Counted from the first letter of the stretch, positions 53,379 through 62,185 are shown. The stretch is 64,000 bases of DNA from Henriciella sp. (GCF_029937755.1 NZ_JAPYPG010000009.1:58782-122781), one strand, 5' to 3'. Notes: generated by a model not told the origin, from the sequence alone. Program-made: numbers and translations.

Positions 53379-53475
53379 TGCTCGCCGAAATCAAATTTCC
53401 CATATGGGCCGATTATGCGAGGAGGGGAGGGCGGGTTTATCCCGGAAGGAGACATTGCTTACCTGCAAAATGCTA

Positions 53476-53931
53476 CTAAAGCCATCGCCGGGTCCTCGCG
53501 CAGTACTGTTCGTAATCAGCGCCGAACTTTGCGCGCAGTGCGACCTCTTCGGGTTTGATCTGCAGATACGTGAGGGCGGCGACGAACAGGCCCGGAAAGA
53601 TGAGTGCCGCCGCATTCCCGAGTGCCACGGCACCTGCGGCAAGGAGCATTGCGAAGCCGAGATACATGGGGTTGCGGGAAAGACGGAATATCCCGCCAGT
53701 CACGAGCTGCGCTGCGGTATCAGGGTGAACCGGATTTACGGTTGTCGTCGCTGTCCTGAACGCGCCAAGGGCGGCGAGAAGTATCAGGCTGGCGATGATG
53801 GCAAGCATGACAGCGAGCAATACCCCGACCGGTCCAATGTCGTAGGCGAGACTTGGGAGGAGCCAGGCGACAAGCCACGCAGCGATCAGGAAGCCAGCAA
53901 GCTGCAGCACCGGAGGAATCCGCAAGGTCAA
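53476..53931 (-). CDS. Isoprenylcysteine methyltransferase-like membrane protein (CzcN-like)
   Basis: A 151-residue, four-helix membrane protein. GGIFRLSRNPMYLGFAMLL and the ending KFGADYEQYCARTRRWL are the SAM- and substrate-site motifs of the ICMT/phospholipid-methyltransferase superfamily. Members called CzcN or NccN occur in czc/ncc metal-efflux operons with unknown role. The start is TTG, overlapping the upstream stop (TTGA), with GGGAAG upstream. It is the last of three genes leading leftward from the MerR-type promoter at 55187. Confidence 0.82.
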   Translation of the reverse strand: MTLRIPPVLQLAGFLIAAWLVAWLLPSLAYDIGPVGVLLAVMLAIIASLILLAALGAFRTATTTVNPVHPDTAAQLVTGGIFRLSRNPMYLGFAMLLAAGAVALGNAAALIFPGLFVAALTYLQIKPEEVALRAKFGADYEQYCARTRRWL

Positions 53932-54572
53932 CGGCCTGCTTCCCTTGATGCCTGTGTGCCCTTTGCGCCAGCCCTCAACTCGTCGATGGCTTGTAAGGTT
54001 ATCGACCAGGAAGAACGCAGGAAAAGGCTGGCGAGAATGCCTGCGACAACGATATCGGGCCACGCCGAGCCTGTCACCGCAACAAGCGCTGCGGCCAGGA
54101 TCACACCAACATTGCCGATCGCATCATTTCGCGAGCAGAGCCAGACCGAGCGCACATTGCTGTCTCCGTCGCGCCAGCGCAAAAGTATCATGACGCTGAG
54201 CATGTTGGCCATGAAGGCGAGGCCACCGATAAGGCTCATCGTTACAGTCTCCGGCGTGCCCTCTGAAAATATGCGCGCGCCGGTCGTGCCGAGAATGAAG
54301 ATGGCGATCAAAGCCAGCGTTCCGGCCTTGAACAGCGCCGCCTTCGCGCGTACCGAAGCGCTCATTCCTATGACGGCCAGGCTGATGGCGTAGGTTGCCG
54401 CATCGCCGCCAAAATCGAGCGCGTCGGCTTTGAGCGCCTGCGATCTCGCAAGGTAGCCTGCAGATATCTCGACGATGAACATGATGGCGTTGATGGCTGT
54501 CACCGCCAGCAGCGCGCGCCGGTAGGCTGTCGACGTTCCATCGAAGGTTTTCTGATTGCAGCAATCGCTCAT
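53928..54572 (-). CDS. Cation diffusion facilitator-like transporter (CzcD-like, short)
   Basis: A 214-residue membrane protein with about five to six helices. The N-terminus SDCCNQK could bind metal. AINAIMFIVEISAGYLARSQALKADALDFGGDA matches the first CDF helices, and the second metal-site helix has SRNDAIGNVGVILAA; the usual HxxxD of zinc CDFs is replaced by NDAIGN. The C-terminal cytoplasmic domain is absent, so this is the truncated type often found in heavy-metal islands. The ATG at 54572 overlaps the upstream stop. Confidence 0.8.
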   Translation of the reverse strand: MSDCCNQKTFDGTSTAYRRALLAVTAINAIMFIVEISAGYLARSQALKADALDFGGDAATYAISLAVIGMSASVRAKAALFKAGTLALIAIFILGTTGARIFSEGTPETVTMSLIGGLAFMANMLSVMILLRWRDGDSNVRSVWLCSRNDAIGNVGVILAAALVAVTGSAWPDIVVAGILASLFLRSSWSITLQAIDELRAGAKGTQASREAGR

Positions 54573-55147
54573 GACCCTGTCTCCCTTGGCACGCCAATGA
54601 AACGCGGCGTCCGCTTGCAATAGGCGTCGTACTGAGCGCCATAAGTTTCTCGTAGCCATGGCTCCTCGGCAAAAGGTGCGGCGGCCAGTGCCGCGATTCC
54701 TGCGAATATGACAGGAAGGGCAGACGCGGATGCGCTCAGCACCGCCCAACCTGCCAGCATCAGCATGTCGGCAACATATTGCGGGTGACGGGAGTAGCGA
54801 TAAAGACCGGTCGTCATGAGCTTGCCCGTGTCTCCGGATGTCTGATCAAACCCAAAGCGGAAAGCCGCGGGCCAGACCAGCACGTTTCCTAAGAGCACGG
54901 CCAAAAGTCCCGGGCCAAACCGAAGCCAGTCCGGAAGCCCCAGGCTGCCCCAGCCTGTTACGCCGAGCCACAGCGCTGGTCCAAAGACTGCCAGTGTAGC
55001 AATCCACGTGACGATGGCCGTGAGGCGGGAATAGTACTGCGGTGGCCAAATTCTGTGAGAGGGAAAGAGCGCCGACCAGAGGAGGATGATCACAAATCCG
55101 CTTCCCGCGACGACCCCGACCAGTTGAATGATTTGATTGAACGCCAT
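54569..55147 (-). CDS. Second isoprenylcysteine methyltransferase-like membrane protein
   Basis: A 192-residue membrane protein with about five helices. GLYRYSRHPQYVADMLMLAG and the ending ETYGAQYDAYCKRTPRFIG are ICMT/PEMT motifs. It heads the leftward operon, 40 bases from the -10 of a MerR-type promoter, and is coupled to the CDF-like gene. With the other methyltransferase it brackets the transporter. Related genes in metal islands may change lipids or isoprenoids, but no function is proven. Confidence 0.8.
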   Translation of the reverse strand: MAFNQIIQLVGVVAGSGFVIILLWSALFPSHRIWPPQYYSRLTAIVTWIATLAVFGPALWLGVTGWGSLGLPDWLRFGPGLLAVLLGNVLVWPAAFRFGFDQTSGDTGKLMTTGLYRYSRHPQYVADMLMLAGWAVLSASASALPVIFAGIAALAAAPFAEEPWLRETYGAQYDAYCKRTPRFIGVPRETGS

Positions 55148-55186
55148 GGTGTTTCAAGAAATTCGTAACTTGTGCTTCGCCTTCAG

Positions 55187-55217
55187 ATCCTACAGTCTAC
55201 AGTAACTGTAGACACAA
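55187..55217 (-). promoter_or_regulatory. MerR-type promoter of the czcN-CDF-czcN operon
   Basis: On the minus strand, -35 TTGTGT (55212-55217) and -10 TAGGAT (55187-55192) are 19 bases apart. The perfect inverted repeat GTCTACAGT-A-ACTGTAGAC (55195-55213) fills most of the gap. A 19-bp spacer with a central dyad is the hallmark of promoters that MerR-family activators untwist. The merR gene begins 13 bases away on the other strand. Confidence 0.8.
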
Positions 55218-55229
55218 GAGGTATTTGTT

Positions 55230-55694
55230 GTGGGCATGATGACGATCGGAAAACTGGCGAGTGCCACAGGTGTGAAGGTCACAACCATTCGCTACTACGA
55301 ATGCATTGATCTACTCCCGGAGCCTGACAGGAGCAAAAGCGGCCAAAGACTCTATGATCAGAATGCTGTTGAGCGTCTCGCCTTTATTCGGCATGCCCGC
55401 GATCTGGGATTTTCGGTGAAGACGGTCAGGGAACTGATTTCGCTACAGGTGGAGCCCGATCGGGATTGTGCAGTGGTGGACCAAATCGCCCGCCGTCAAC
55501 TCGGCGAAGTACGGCGGCGACTGACACAGCTCGAAGCTCTTGAAGCTGAATTGAAGCGTATGGTGTCAGCGTGTGAAGGTGGCCGGATTGGGACGTGTTC
55601 TGTCCTGGCATCGCTCAGCGACCATGAGACTTGTCTGGCAGACGATCATGCGGGCGCAGAGGTTCTTGCCAGTTCTCCATCACTAAAGGCTTGA
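55230..55694 (+). CDS. MerR-family metal-responsive regulator
   Basis: A 154-residue regulator. The winged HTH opens with TIGKLASATGVKVTTIRYYE; a dimerisation helix follows. Cys80 sits at the start of that helix and Cys115 and Cys123 in the metal loop (SACEGGRIGTCSV). The Cys near 80 is kept in sensors of divalent metals (ZntR, PbrR, CadR, MerR) and is Ser in the Cu(I) sensor CueR, so Zn/Cd/Pb/Co-type sensing is favoured. GTG at 55230 is eight bases from AGAGG; ATGs at 55236 and 55239 are alternatives. Its dyad operators precede both flanking operons. Confidence 0.88.
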   Translation: MGMMTIGKLASATGVKVTTIRYYECIDLLPEPDRSKSGQRLYDQNAVERLAFIRHARDLGFSVKTVRELISLQVEPDRDCAVVDQIARRQLGEVRRRLTQLEALEAELKRMVSACEGGRIGTCSVLASLSDHETCLADDHAGAEVLASSPSLKA

Positions 55695-55721
55695 CCCTCT
55701 AGCGGCTGTAGATTCCAGAAT
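55691..55721 (+). promoter_or_regulatory. Second MerR-type promoter, ahead of the czc operon
   Basis: -35 TTGACC (55691-55696, overlapping the merR stop) and -10-like CAGAAT (55716-55721) are 19 bases apart, with the imperfect dyad CTCTAG-CGG-CTGTAGA between. The wording resembles PbrR/CadR operators (TTGACCCTATAGTGGCTAC). It would drive the small His-rich gene and czcCBA. Confidence 0.65.
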
Positions 55722-55772
55722 TAGCTGGAAAGCGTTAGTGAGATTTCAATCCAGGTCTGCTATCGAGGCATC

Positions 55773-56126
55773 ATGCAGGGAACGCATCTCATCATGCATC
55801 TGCGCGCATTGCTCGTCATTGTCATTGCGGCAGCCTTTCTGATTGCGCCGGTAAGCGCCTCAGCCGAATTGGCCCACGCCGCGGACAAGGAAGCAGCGAT
55901 CTGTGCTGATGCTCAGGGGAACGCAGAAGATCCTGCGGAAACGCCAGACCATGAAGGGCACGCCCACACTTCGCATCACTGCGGAACGTGCCATGTCCAC
56001 ATCATGGGGGGCGGTTTCTTGCCTGCTTCATTGGATATTGCGACATCCCACAAGCGCCATGCGTTTGTAAACGCGGTGCCGATGGGGCTTGCCCCGGACG
56101 GCCTCTACCGTCCTCCCCGCGCCTAG
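55773..56126 (+). CDS. Small secreted His-rich protein (CzcI-like)
   Basis: A 117-residue protein with a signal peptide (hydrophobic ALLVIVIAAAFLIAPVSASA). The mature part is rich in metal-type residues: DHEGHAHTSHHCGTCHVHIM, with a CxxC. Small His-rich periplasmic proteins such as CzcI often head czc operons and modulate induction. An internal ATG seven codons on could be the true start. It is 73 bases ahead of czcC. Confidence 0.65.
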   Translation: MQGTHLIMHLRALLVIVIAAAFLIAPVSASAELAHAADKEAAICADAQGNAEDPAETPDHEGHAHTSHHCGTCHVHIMGGGFLPASLDIATSHKRHAFVNAVPMGLAPDGLYRPPRA

Positions 56127-56199
56127 ATCAACGACAGTCTTAGCTGGGGTGCGGCTTTGCCTGCACCATCGTTGAATCTGGACGAGGACACTCCCTCAC

Positions 56200-57495
56200 A
56201 TGAAACATGCAATTTGCGGCGTGGTCGCCGCTATGGCTGTACCTGTACTGACAGGACCAGCCTATGCCGACGGTTGCGGACCAATGCCCGCAACCCAAGC
56301 CAGTCAGGACCCGAATGCACCACTGACGCTGGACGCTGCTGTCGCTCGCGCCAGCAGGCAGGCTCCGGAAGTGATGCTATCGGCGCTTGAGGCGCGTGCC
56401 GCGTCGGCAGATGCCGACCAGGCGGGGCAGCCACTGAATCCCTCAATCTCTCTGGAGACCGAGAATTTCGCCGGAACAGGACAGCTCCAGGGTTTCGACG
56501 CCTACGAGACGACGCTGGCGCTTGAGCAGACATTTCGCCTCGGCGGCAAACGCAGGTTGGCCGAGCGCTTGGGTCAGGCTGAAGCGGCTTTGGCGAGTGC
56601 TGAATGCGAGGCGCAACGGCTGAAGGCAGCCACACTGGCCGGTGAACTCTTTCTTGATCTGCAAGCCTCAATCGAGATGGCAGAGGTCGCCGACGCGTCT
56701 GCCGATCTCGCTGAAGAACTGGAAAGTGTCGTCCAGCGCCGGGTCGATGCTGGCGCTGCCTCACCGCCTGAACTGACCCGCGCTCGCACAGACCTGGTAG
56801 TGCTGCGGGCCGCCGCTGATGCGGCGAGGGGCGAAGTTGAAGCCAACGCCCTTGCGCTTGCATCGCTATGGGGAAGTGCGGAGGTCGATTTCGTGCTGCC
56901 GGATAGAGGCGTGAATTCGCTAGCAATGCAGGATACCACTTCGGAAGTGAGCGGCGGGCCTCATCCGCGTGTGGTCGCAGCGACTGCGGAGGAGGCTGCC
57001 CGTTCTGCTGGAATTGATCGCGCACGTGCGGAGGCTTGGCCCGATGTGAAAGTTTCGGCTGGCGTTCGGCGGTTCGAAGACACAGGCGACAGTGCGTTCC
57101 TCGCGGGTTTAAGTCTGCCGCTTCCAATTTTCGACCGTAACCAGGATGCCACACACGCCGCCCGGTTCCGCGCCGAAGGGGCGGAGCTGAATACGAGGGC
57201 CGTGAAAGCAAGGCTGAGAGCGGAGCAGGCGAGTCTCGCCGCGCAGGTCCGGGCCGCGAAATCCCGGTTGCAGCGTCTCGAGGGCGAAGCCCTTCCCCTG
57301 GCCGAAAACGCCTATGCCTCCGCCGCTGAGGGTTACCGGGTTGGCAAGTTTGACCTGACCGCCACGCTTGATGCGCGGCGCAGCCTGATCGAAACCCGCG
57401 CCGCCGTGATCGATGCCCGGCTTGCGCTCCAGACTCAAACCTTGCGGCTGCGTGCGCTGATTGGCGCCGCGCCGTTCGAAGGAGATATCCAATGA
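56200..57495 (+). CDS. czcC: Outer-membrane efflux protein CzcC (TolC family)
   Basis: A 431-residue OEP-family protein with signal peptide (cleavage near GPAYA). LTLDAAVARASRQAP and the repeat-like second half (LSLPLPIFDRNQDATHAARF, EGYRVGKFDLTATLDARRSL) are CzcC features; long Ala/Glu/Arg-rich stretches form the periplasmic helices. It provides the outer-membrane channel for the CzcBA pump. The stop overlaps czcB (ATGA). Confidence 0.9.
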   Translation: MKHAICGVVAAMAVPVLTGPAYADGCGPMPATQASQDPNAPLTLDAAVARASRQAPEVMLSALEARAASADADQAGQPLNPSISLETENFAGTGQLQGFDAYETTLALEQTFRLGGKRRLAERLGQAEAALASAECEAQRLKAATLAGELFLDLQASIEMAEVADASADLAEELESVVQRRVDAGAASPPELTRARTDLVVLRAAADAARGEVEANALALASLWGSAEVDFVLPDRGVNSLAMQDTTSEVSGGPHPRVVAATAEEAARSAGIDRARAEAWPDVKVSAGVRRFEDTGDSAFLAGLSLPLPIFDRNQDATHAARFRAEGAELNTRAVKARLRAEQASLAAQVRAAKSRLQRLEGEALPLAENAYASAAEGYRVGKFDLTATLDARRSLIETRAAVIDARLALQTQTLRLRALIGAAPFEGDIQ

Positions 57496-58775
57496 AACTG
57501 AATTTGCTCTATGCGGCGCTGCTATGGCCGGCGCTCCTGTATCTTGGTGCCTGCGGCAATGACGCCTCCGGTTCGTCTGTTGCAAACCGGACGGCCTCGC
57601 AAGCCGAAGCTGGCCATGATGACCATGAAGCCCATGAAGAGGGTGAAGGTGAGGACCATGAAAGCCATGATGAGGCCGATGGCGGCGATGCTGATAGCCA
57701 TGAAGAAGGTGGCGACCATGTCGAGCTGAGCGCCGAGGCAGCTGAAGCGGCCGGAATCCGGATTGCGCAGGCCGGAACCGGACCGGTTTCGGGGGCTCTG
57801 GACTTGCCCGCCGAAATCCGTTTCGACGCGGACCGGGTGGCGAGGGTCTCGCCACAGGTGGACGGCATTGTCGCCGAGTTCCATGCCGGCGAGGGCGACA
57901 CGGTGAAAGCCGGTGCGAGGCTTGCGCGGCTGACCAGCCGTGAACTCGCCGGCCTCAAGGCTGACTATATGAATGCGCTCAGCGCCGAGCGTCTGGCGCG
58001 GGCGGAACTGGACCGCGAGGAAAACCTCTGGGAACAGAAGATCACGTCCGAAGCCGATGTGCAGTCGGCGCGTGCGGCTTTCTCGGCCGCGAATGCCGCG
58101 CGGGAGGCCACCGAGAACAGGCTCCACGCCATCGGCATCGGTCATGGTGTGCTGGACAGGCTGGATGAGGCGGCGGACGGGGTGCTGGCGCAGGCCTATG
58201 TGACCGCGCCGCTGGCCGGAGAAGTGATCCAGCGGAGCGTTTCGCTTGGCGAAACCGTATCGGCTGGCAGCGCGCCGATGTTCGTCATCCTCGATGCCAG
58301 TGTCGTCTGGGCCGATATCGCGGTCTACAAGGAAGATATCGCCAGGGTCAGCGAAGGCCAGGCCGTGATCCTTCAGCAGGATGATGGACGCGTCCTCGCC
58401 GAGGGGACAATTTCAAATGTCCTGCCGGTCATCAATGAGACGTCCCGCACAGCGACAGCGCGGGTCATCGTCGACAATGCCGAACGCAGGCTGAGACCCG
58501 GACAGTTCGTGACGGCCCGGATCCAGACGGCGGACTCACCGCCCGTCGTGCGTGTGCCGTCTGATGCCATCGTCAGCGTCGAGGACAAGACGTCCGTCTT
58601 CGTGCCAACTGATGACGGTTTTGAACCCCGCGAGGTCCGCACAGGCGACGGCGCCGGGGGTTATACCGAGATCCTCTCCGGGCTCCAGGCAGGCGAAGCC
58701 TTCGTCTCGGAAGGCGCCTTCACCCTGAAAGCGCAGCTTGAAAAAGACGCTTTCGGCGACGGCCACGCACACTAG
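57492..58775 (+). CDS. czcB: RND efflux periplasmic adaptor CzcB (lipoprotein, His/Asp/Glu-rich)
   Basis: A 427-residue membrane-fusion protein. Its lipobox is LGAC near residue 21. A His/Asp/Glu-rich segment follows (HDDHEAHEEGEGEDHESHDE and more, to ~75), probably a metal-binding antenna as in other CzcB proteins. The barrel-sandwich domain (VSPQVDGIVAEFHAGEGDTV), a hairpin (ADYMNALSAERLARAEL) and YVTAPLAGEVIQR come next; the last residues GDGHAH are again His-rich. It links CzcA to CzcC and may hand metal to the pump. It overlaps czcC by four bases. Confidence 0.92.
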   Translation: MKLNLLYAALLWPALLYLGACGNDASGSSVANRTASQAEAGHDDHEAHEEGEGEDHESHDEADGGDADSHEEGGDHVELSAEAAEAAGIRIAQAGTGPVSGALDLPAEIRFDADRVARVSPQVDGIVAEFHAGEGDTVKAGARLARLTSRELAGLKADYMNALSAERLARAELDREENLWEQKITSEADVQSARAAFSAANAAREATENRLHAIGIGHGVLDRLDEAADGVLAQAYVTAPLAGEVIQRSVSLGETVSAGSAPMFVILDASVVWADIAVYKEDIARVSEGQAVILQQDDGRVLAEGTISNVLPVINETSRTATARVIVDNAERRLRPGQFVTARIQTADSPPVVRVPSDAIVSVEDKTSVFVPTDDGFEPREVRTGDGAGGYTEILSGLQAGEAFVSEGAFTLKAQLEKDAFGDGHAH

Positions 58776-58786
58776 GAGACCCGCAA

Positions 58787-61700
58787 ATGATCAATCTGAT
58801 GCACCGCCTTGCGGGTGGACGGCTGCTTGCCGCCATTGCCGCACTCGCCCTGTCGATCGGGGGGCTGTTCGCCTTTCGCAGCCTTCCCGTCGATGCCTTT
58901 CCCGATCCCTCGCCCTCGCTGGTCCAGGTCTTTACGGAGACCGAAGGCCTGTCGCCGGAAGAGGTCGAACGCTATGTGACCTATCCGATCGAGACGGCCA
59001 TGTCCGGCCTGCCCAGGGTCGAGGAGATCCGCTCGACATCCAATTTCGGCCTGTCCGTCATCAATATCTATTTCGAGGATGGCACTGACGTCTACTTTGC
59101 CCGCCAGGTTGTCGGCGAACGCCTCGGCGAGGCCGGCGAGGCCATTCCCGAAGGTTTTGGCACCCCGAAGATGGGACCGATTTCGACCGGGCTCGGCATC
59201 ATCATGTATTACCGGCTCGTCGACGAGACCGGCGAGCGCTCGCTGGTCGAGCTGCGCGAGATCGCCGACTGGATGATCAAGTATCCGCTTCAGTCGGTTG
59301 AAGGCGTGACGGAAGTGCTGTCGCTGGGCGGCTTTGAAAAGCAATATCAGGTCCGGCTCGATCCGGACCAGCTCACCTCCTATGATCTCAGCGTCAGCGA
59401 GGTCATCGCCGCCCTGGAGAGCGCCAACCGGACAGCTGGCGCGCAATTCATCGAAATTGGCGCCGAGCAGTACACCGTGCGCGGTGTTGGGCTCGTCCGG
59501 ACGCTGGATGATCTGCGCGAGACACCTGTGAAAACAGTCGACGGGCGTACAGTGCGCGTTCGTGATTTGGGCGAGGTCGCCATCGGCGGTGGTGTCCGCC
59601 AGGGCCTTGCCACAGCAAATGGCAACGGCGAGACGGTCGCCGGTCTCGTGCTGAAGCTCTATGGCACCAATACATCCGAAGTCATCGGCAATGCGCAATC
59701 CCGCTTCGAGGAGATCAACCAGTCGCTGCCCGATGGAGTGAAGGCTGTTCCATATTACGACCAGGGTGCCTTGGTCGAGAAAGCCGCGGCCACTGTAACG
59801 ACCGCGCTGTGGCAAGGCGCTCTGCTCGTCGCAGTGATTGTCCTCATCTTTCTGGGCGGCTGGCGCCCGAGCCTCGTCGTCGTACTGTCGATCCCATTTT
59901 CGGTCGGCTTTGCCTTCGTCTCAATGAACATGCTCGGCATCGGCGCCAATCTCATGACGCTGGGCGGTGTGGCGATTGCCATCGGGATGATGGTCGACGG
60001 GGCCATCGTCATCGCCGAGAACGTTGATCGGGGGCTGCGCGAACGGCGCGAAGGCGAAGACAGCCGCACGACGGTTGCGCGCTCCAGCGCCGAGGTGATC
60101 GCGCCGCTGATTGCCGCCGTTGCTGTCGTCATCATCGTCTTCCTGCCGCTCTTCTCGCTACAGGGCACCGAAGGCAAGACGTTCCGGCCGCTGGCCGCGT
60201 CCGCCGCGCTCGCCATGACCGGGTCGCTGATCTATGCGGCGCTGATTGCACCGGCCATGGCCCTGGGCCTCATGCGTCCGCCGAAAAGCGCTGAAATGGA
60301 GGGCGACAGCCGCCTTGCTTCACTCATCAAACCGCTTGCGGCCTTCTTCGTCCGGCGGCGTCTTGCGGCAGTCGGGCTTGCGGGCGTCCTGCTTCTGGTT
60401 GGAGGGCTGTCGGCGACACGCCTTGGCTCGGAGTTCACTCCGGCACTTGAAGAGGGCGATGTCCTGCTTCGTGTGACCATGGCACCGTCCATCTCGCTGA
60501 CTGAAGCAAAAGAGACTTCGACACGGATCGAGGCAAGACTGCTGGACACGTTTCCCGAGATCAGTTCTATCGTCAGCCGGATCGGGCGCGGGGAGGTCGG
60601 CGCGCATGCCGACCCGGTCAACAGTATCGAGGCTTTCGTGGCGCTCAGGCCGCGCAGCGAATGGCGGGACGGGATCAGCCCGAACGAGCTTCGCGCCGCC
60701 ATTTCCGAGAATCTCGGCAGCTTTCCGGGCGTCAGGGTCAATGTCGGCCAGCCGATCGCGATGTCGGTCGATGAACTCCTGACCGGGACAAAGGCGCAGC
60801 TGGCAGTCAAGATCTTCGGGCCGGATACGGAGGTTCTGCTTGGGGGGTCGCAGGAATTGCAGTCCATCCTGCAGGCGGTTCCGGGGGCAAGCGATGTGCA
60901 GGCCGACCAGATCACCGGCGCGCCGCAACTAGTGGTCTCGCTCAACCGTCCGGCGCTTGGGCGCTACGGCCTCAGTGTCGAGGAGGCGCTCGATGCCCTG
61001 CGCTCCGGTGTCGGCGGGGCCGAGGCGGGGGCCGTGTTCGAAGGCGTGCGCCAGTTCCCCGTCATCGTGCGCTATGCCGAAGCGGACCGGGATACGCCGG
61101 AGGCGATCGGGCGGATCATCCTGCAATCGGCCAGCGGTGCGCGGGTCCCGCTCGAAAGCGTGGCCGATATCAGGGAGATCGTCGGCCCCCGGCAGATCAC
61201 GCGCGAGAATGGCGAGCGGTTCATTGCCGTCCAGCTCAATGTGCGGGGCCGCGACATCGGCAGCTATGTCGCCGATGCGCAGGCGGCGGTCGCCGGCCAG
61301 CTCGACCTGCCAGCGGGCTACCGTGTCGAATGGGGCGGTCAGTTTGAGCTCCAGCGCGAAGCAAATGAGCGCTTTGCCGTAGTGATCCCGATCACGCTTG
61401 GCATCGTGCTCCTGATCCTTCTGCTGACTTTCGGGCGGTTGAAGTCGGCCATCCTCATCCTGCTCAATATCCCGCTGGCGCTGACTGGCGGGGCGATGGC
61501 GCTGTGGATTGCGGACCTGCCCATCTCGGTGCCGGCGACCGTCGGCTTCATCGCCCTGTTCGGTATCGCGCTCGGGAACGGCATGGTGCTGGTCAGTTTC
61601 ATGGATGATTTCGCCAGACAGGGCCGGGACCGTGACGAGCTTGCCGTGGAAGCGTCCGGCTTGCGGGCGCGTCCCGTGTTGATGACAGCCCTGACGACGG

Positions 61701-61900
61701 CGCTCGGCCTTGCACCACTGCTCTTTGCGGCCGGGGTCGGCGCCGAAGTGCAGCGGCCCCTGGCCACTGTCGTCATGGGCGGGCTGGTTTCATCAACGGT
61801 GCTAACGCTGCTGGTGTTACCGGCGCTTCACCGCTGGTTCGCCCCGAAGCCCGATGCGCACCCCTCCCTTATCGAAGCCGAACACGTTCATGCACCTTAG
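58787..61900 (+). CDS. czcA: Heavy-metal RND efflux pump CzcA/CusA family
   Basis: A 1037-residue inner-membrane proton antiporter with 12 predicted helices. N-terminus RLAGGRLLAAIAALALSIGG; FPDPSPSLVQVFTETEGLSPEEVERYVTYP typical of the HME-RND group. In helix 4 the proton-relay motif reads AIGMMVDGAIVIAEN: CzcA's first Asp (D402) is Ala (residue 398), while the second Asp (404) and Glu (411) remain. The Met triad of CusA is not seen where expected (DEL in place of DML). So it fits neither the classic Zn/Co/Cd type nor the Cu/Ag type; the substrate is open. GGAG precedes the ATG. Confidence 0.92.
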   Translation: MINLMHRLAGGRLLAAIAALALSIGGLFAFRSLPVDAFPDPSPSLVQVFTETEGLSPEEVERYVTYPIETAMSGLPRVEEIRSTSNFGLSVINIYFEDGTDVYFARQVVGERLGEAGEAIPEGFGTPKMGPISTGLGIIMYYRLVDETGERSLVELREIADWMIKYPLQSVEGVTEVLSLGGFEKQYQVRLDPDQLTSYDLSVSEVIAALESANRTAGAQFIEIGAEQYTVRGVGLVRTLDDLRETPVKTVDGRTVRVRDLGEVAIGGGVRQGLATANGNGETVAGLVLKLYGTNTSEVIGNAQSRFEEINQSLPDGVKAVPYYDQGALVEKAAATVTTALWQGALLVAVIVLIFLGGWRPSLVVVLSIPFSVGFAFVSMNMLGIGANLMTLGGVAIAIGMMVDGAIVIAENVDRGLRERREGEDSRTTVARSSAEVIAPLIAAVAVVIIVFLPLFSLQGTEGKTFRPLAASAALAMTGSLIYAALIAPAMALGLMRPPKSAEMEGDSRLASLIKPLAAFFVRRRLAAVGLAGVLLLVGGLSATRLGSEFTPALEEGDVLLRVTMAPSISLTEAKETSTRIEARLLDTFPEISSIVSRIGRGEVGAHADPVNSIEAFVALRPRSEWRDGISPNELRAAISENLGSFPGVRVNVGQPIAMSVDELLTGTKAQLAVKIFGPDTEVLLGGSQELQSILQAVPGASDVQADQITGAPQLVVSLNRPALGRYGLSVEEALDALRSGVGGAEAGAVFEGVRQFPVIVRYAEADRDTPEAIGRIILQSASGARVPLESVADIREIVGPRQITRENGERFIAVQLNVRGRDIGSYVADAQAAVAGQLDLPAGYRVEWGGQFELQREANERFAVVIPITLGIVLLILLLTFGRLKSAILILLNIPLALTGGAMALWIADLPISVPATVGFIALFGIALGNGMVLVSFMDDFARQGRDRDELAVEASGLRARPVLMTALTTALGLAPLLFAAGVGAEVQRPLATVVMGGLVSSTVLTLLVLPALHRWFAPKPDAHPSLIEAEHVHAP

Positions 61901-61913
61901 CGGCCGGAGAAAC

Positions 61914-61948
61914 GCTCCGCCTCAACTGGAAAGGAGTGGAGGCGGAGC
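61914..61948 (+). terminator. Stem-loop after czcA, possible terminator
   Basis: GCTCCGCCTC pairs perfectly with GAGGCGGAGC around a 15-base loop, 13 bases past the czcA stop. No T tract follows, so it may protect the mRNA end or act with Rho. Confidence 0.4.
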
Positions 61949-62185
61949 CCGGTCACGATCAACGCTTAAAGCAGAATTCGTACGCGCTATCTACTTCGTC
62001 TGCTTTTGCGCCCAAAGCGGACGTAGATCCTAATTACTTCAGCCCCACTAGTTTGGCCGAGCCTGCAGCAACCGCATGGTGTCGATTGATCCAACGGTGG
62101 CGCCGCGCCAGCCGATCCGCACTTAATGCAGATCGGCGAAGCCGACGGCGATATTCGCAGATGCCGCTCCGAGCCCGATGGTTGG
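61949..62185. other. Non-coding stretch between czc operon and repeats
   Basis: The only long frame (61936-62202) gives an Arg/Ser-rich product without a ribosome site and is probably not a gene. Short partial inverted repeats (GTCTGCTTTTGCGCCCAAAGCGGAC near 62000, quoted in part) suggest remnants of mobile DNA. Confidence 0.35.

Noticed and set aside
53404..54393. 329-codon plus-strand frame over the methyltransferase and CDF-like genes
   Set aside because: Its product is Arg/Glu/Cys-rich without domain or ribosome site, while the opposite strand encodes clear membrane proteins.
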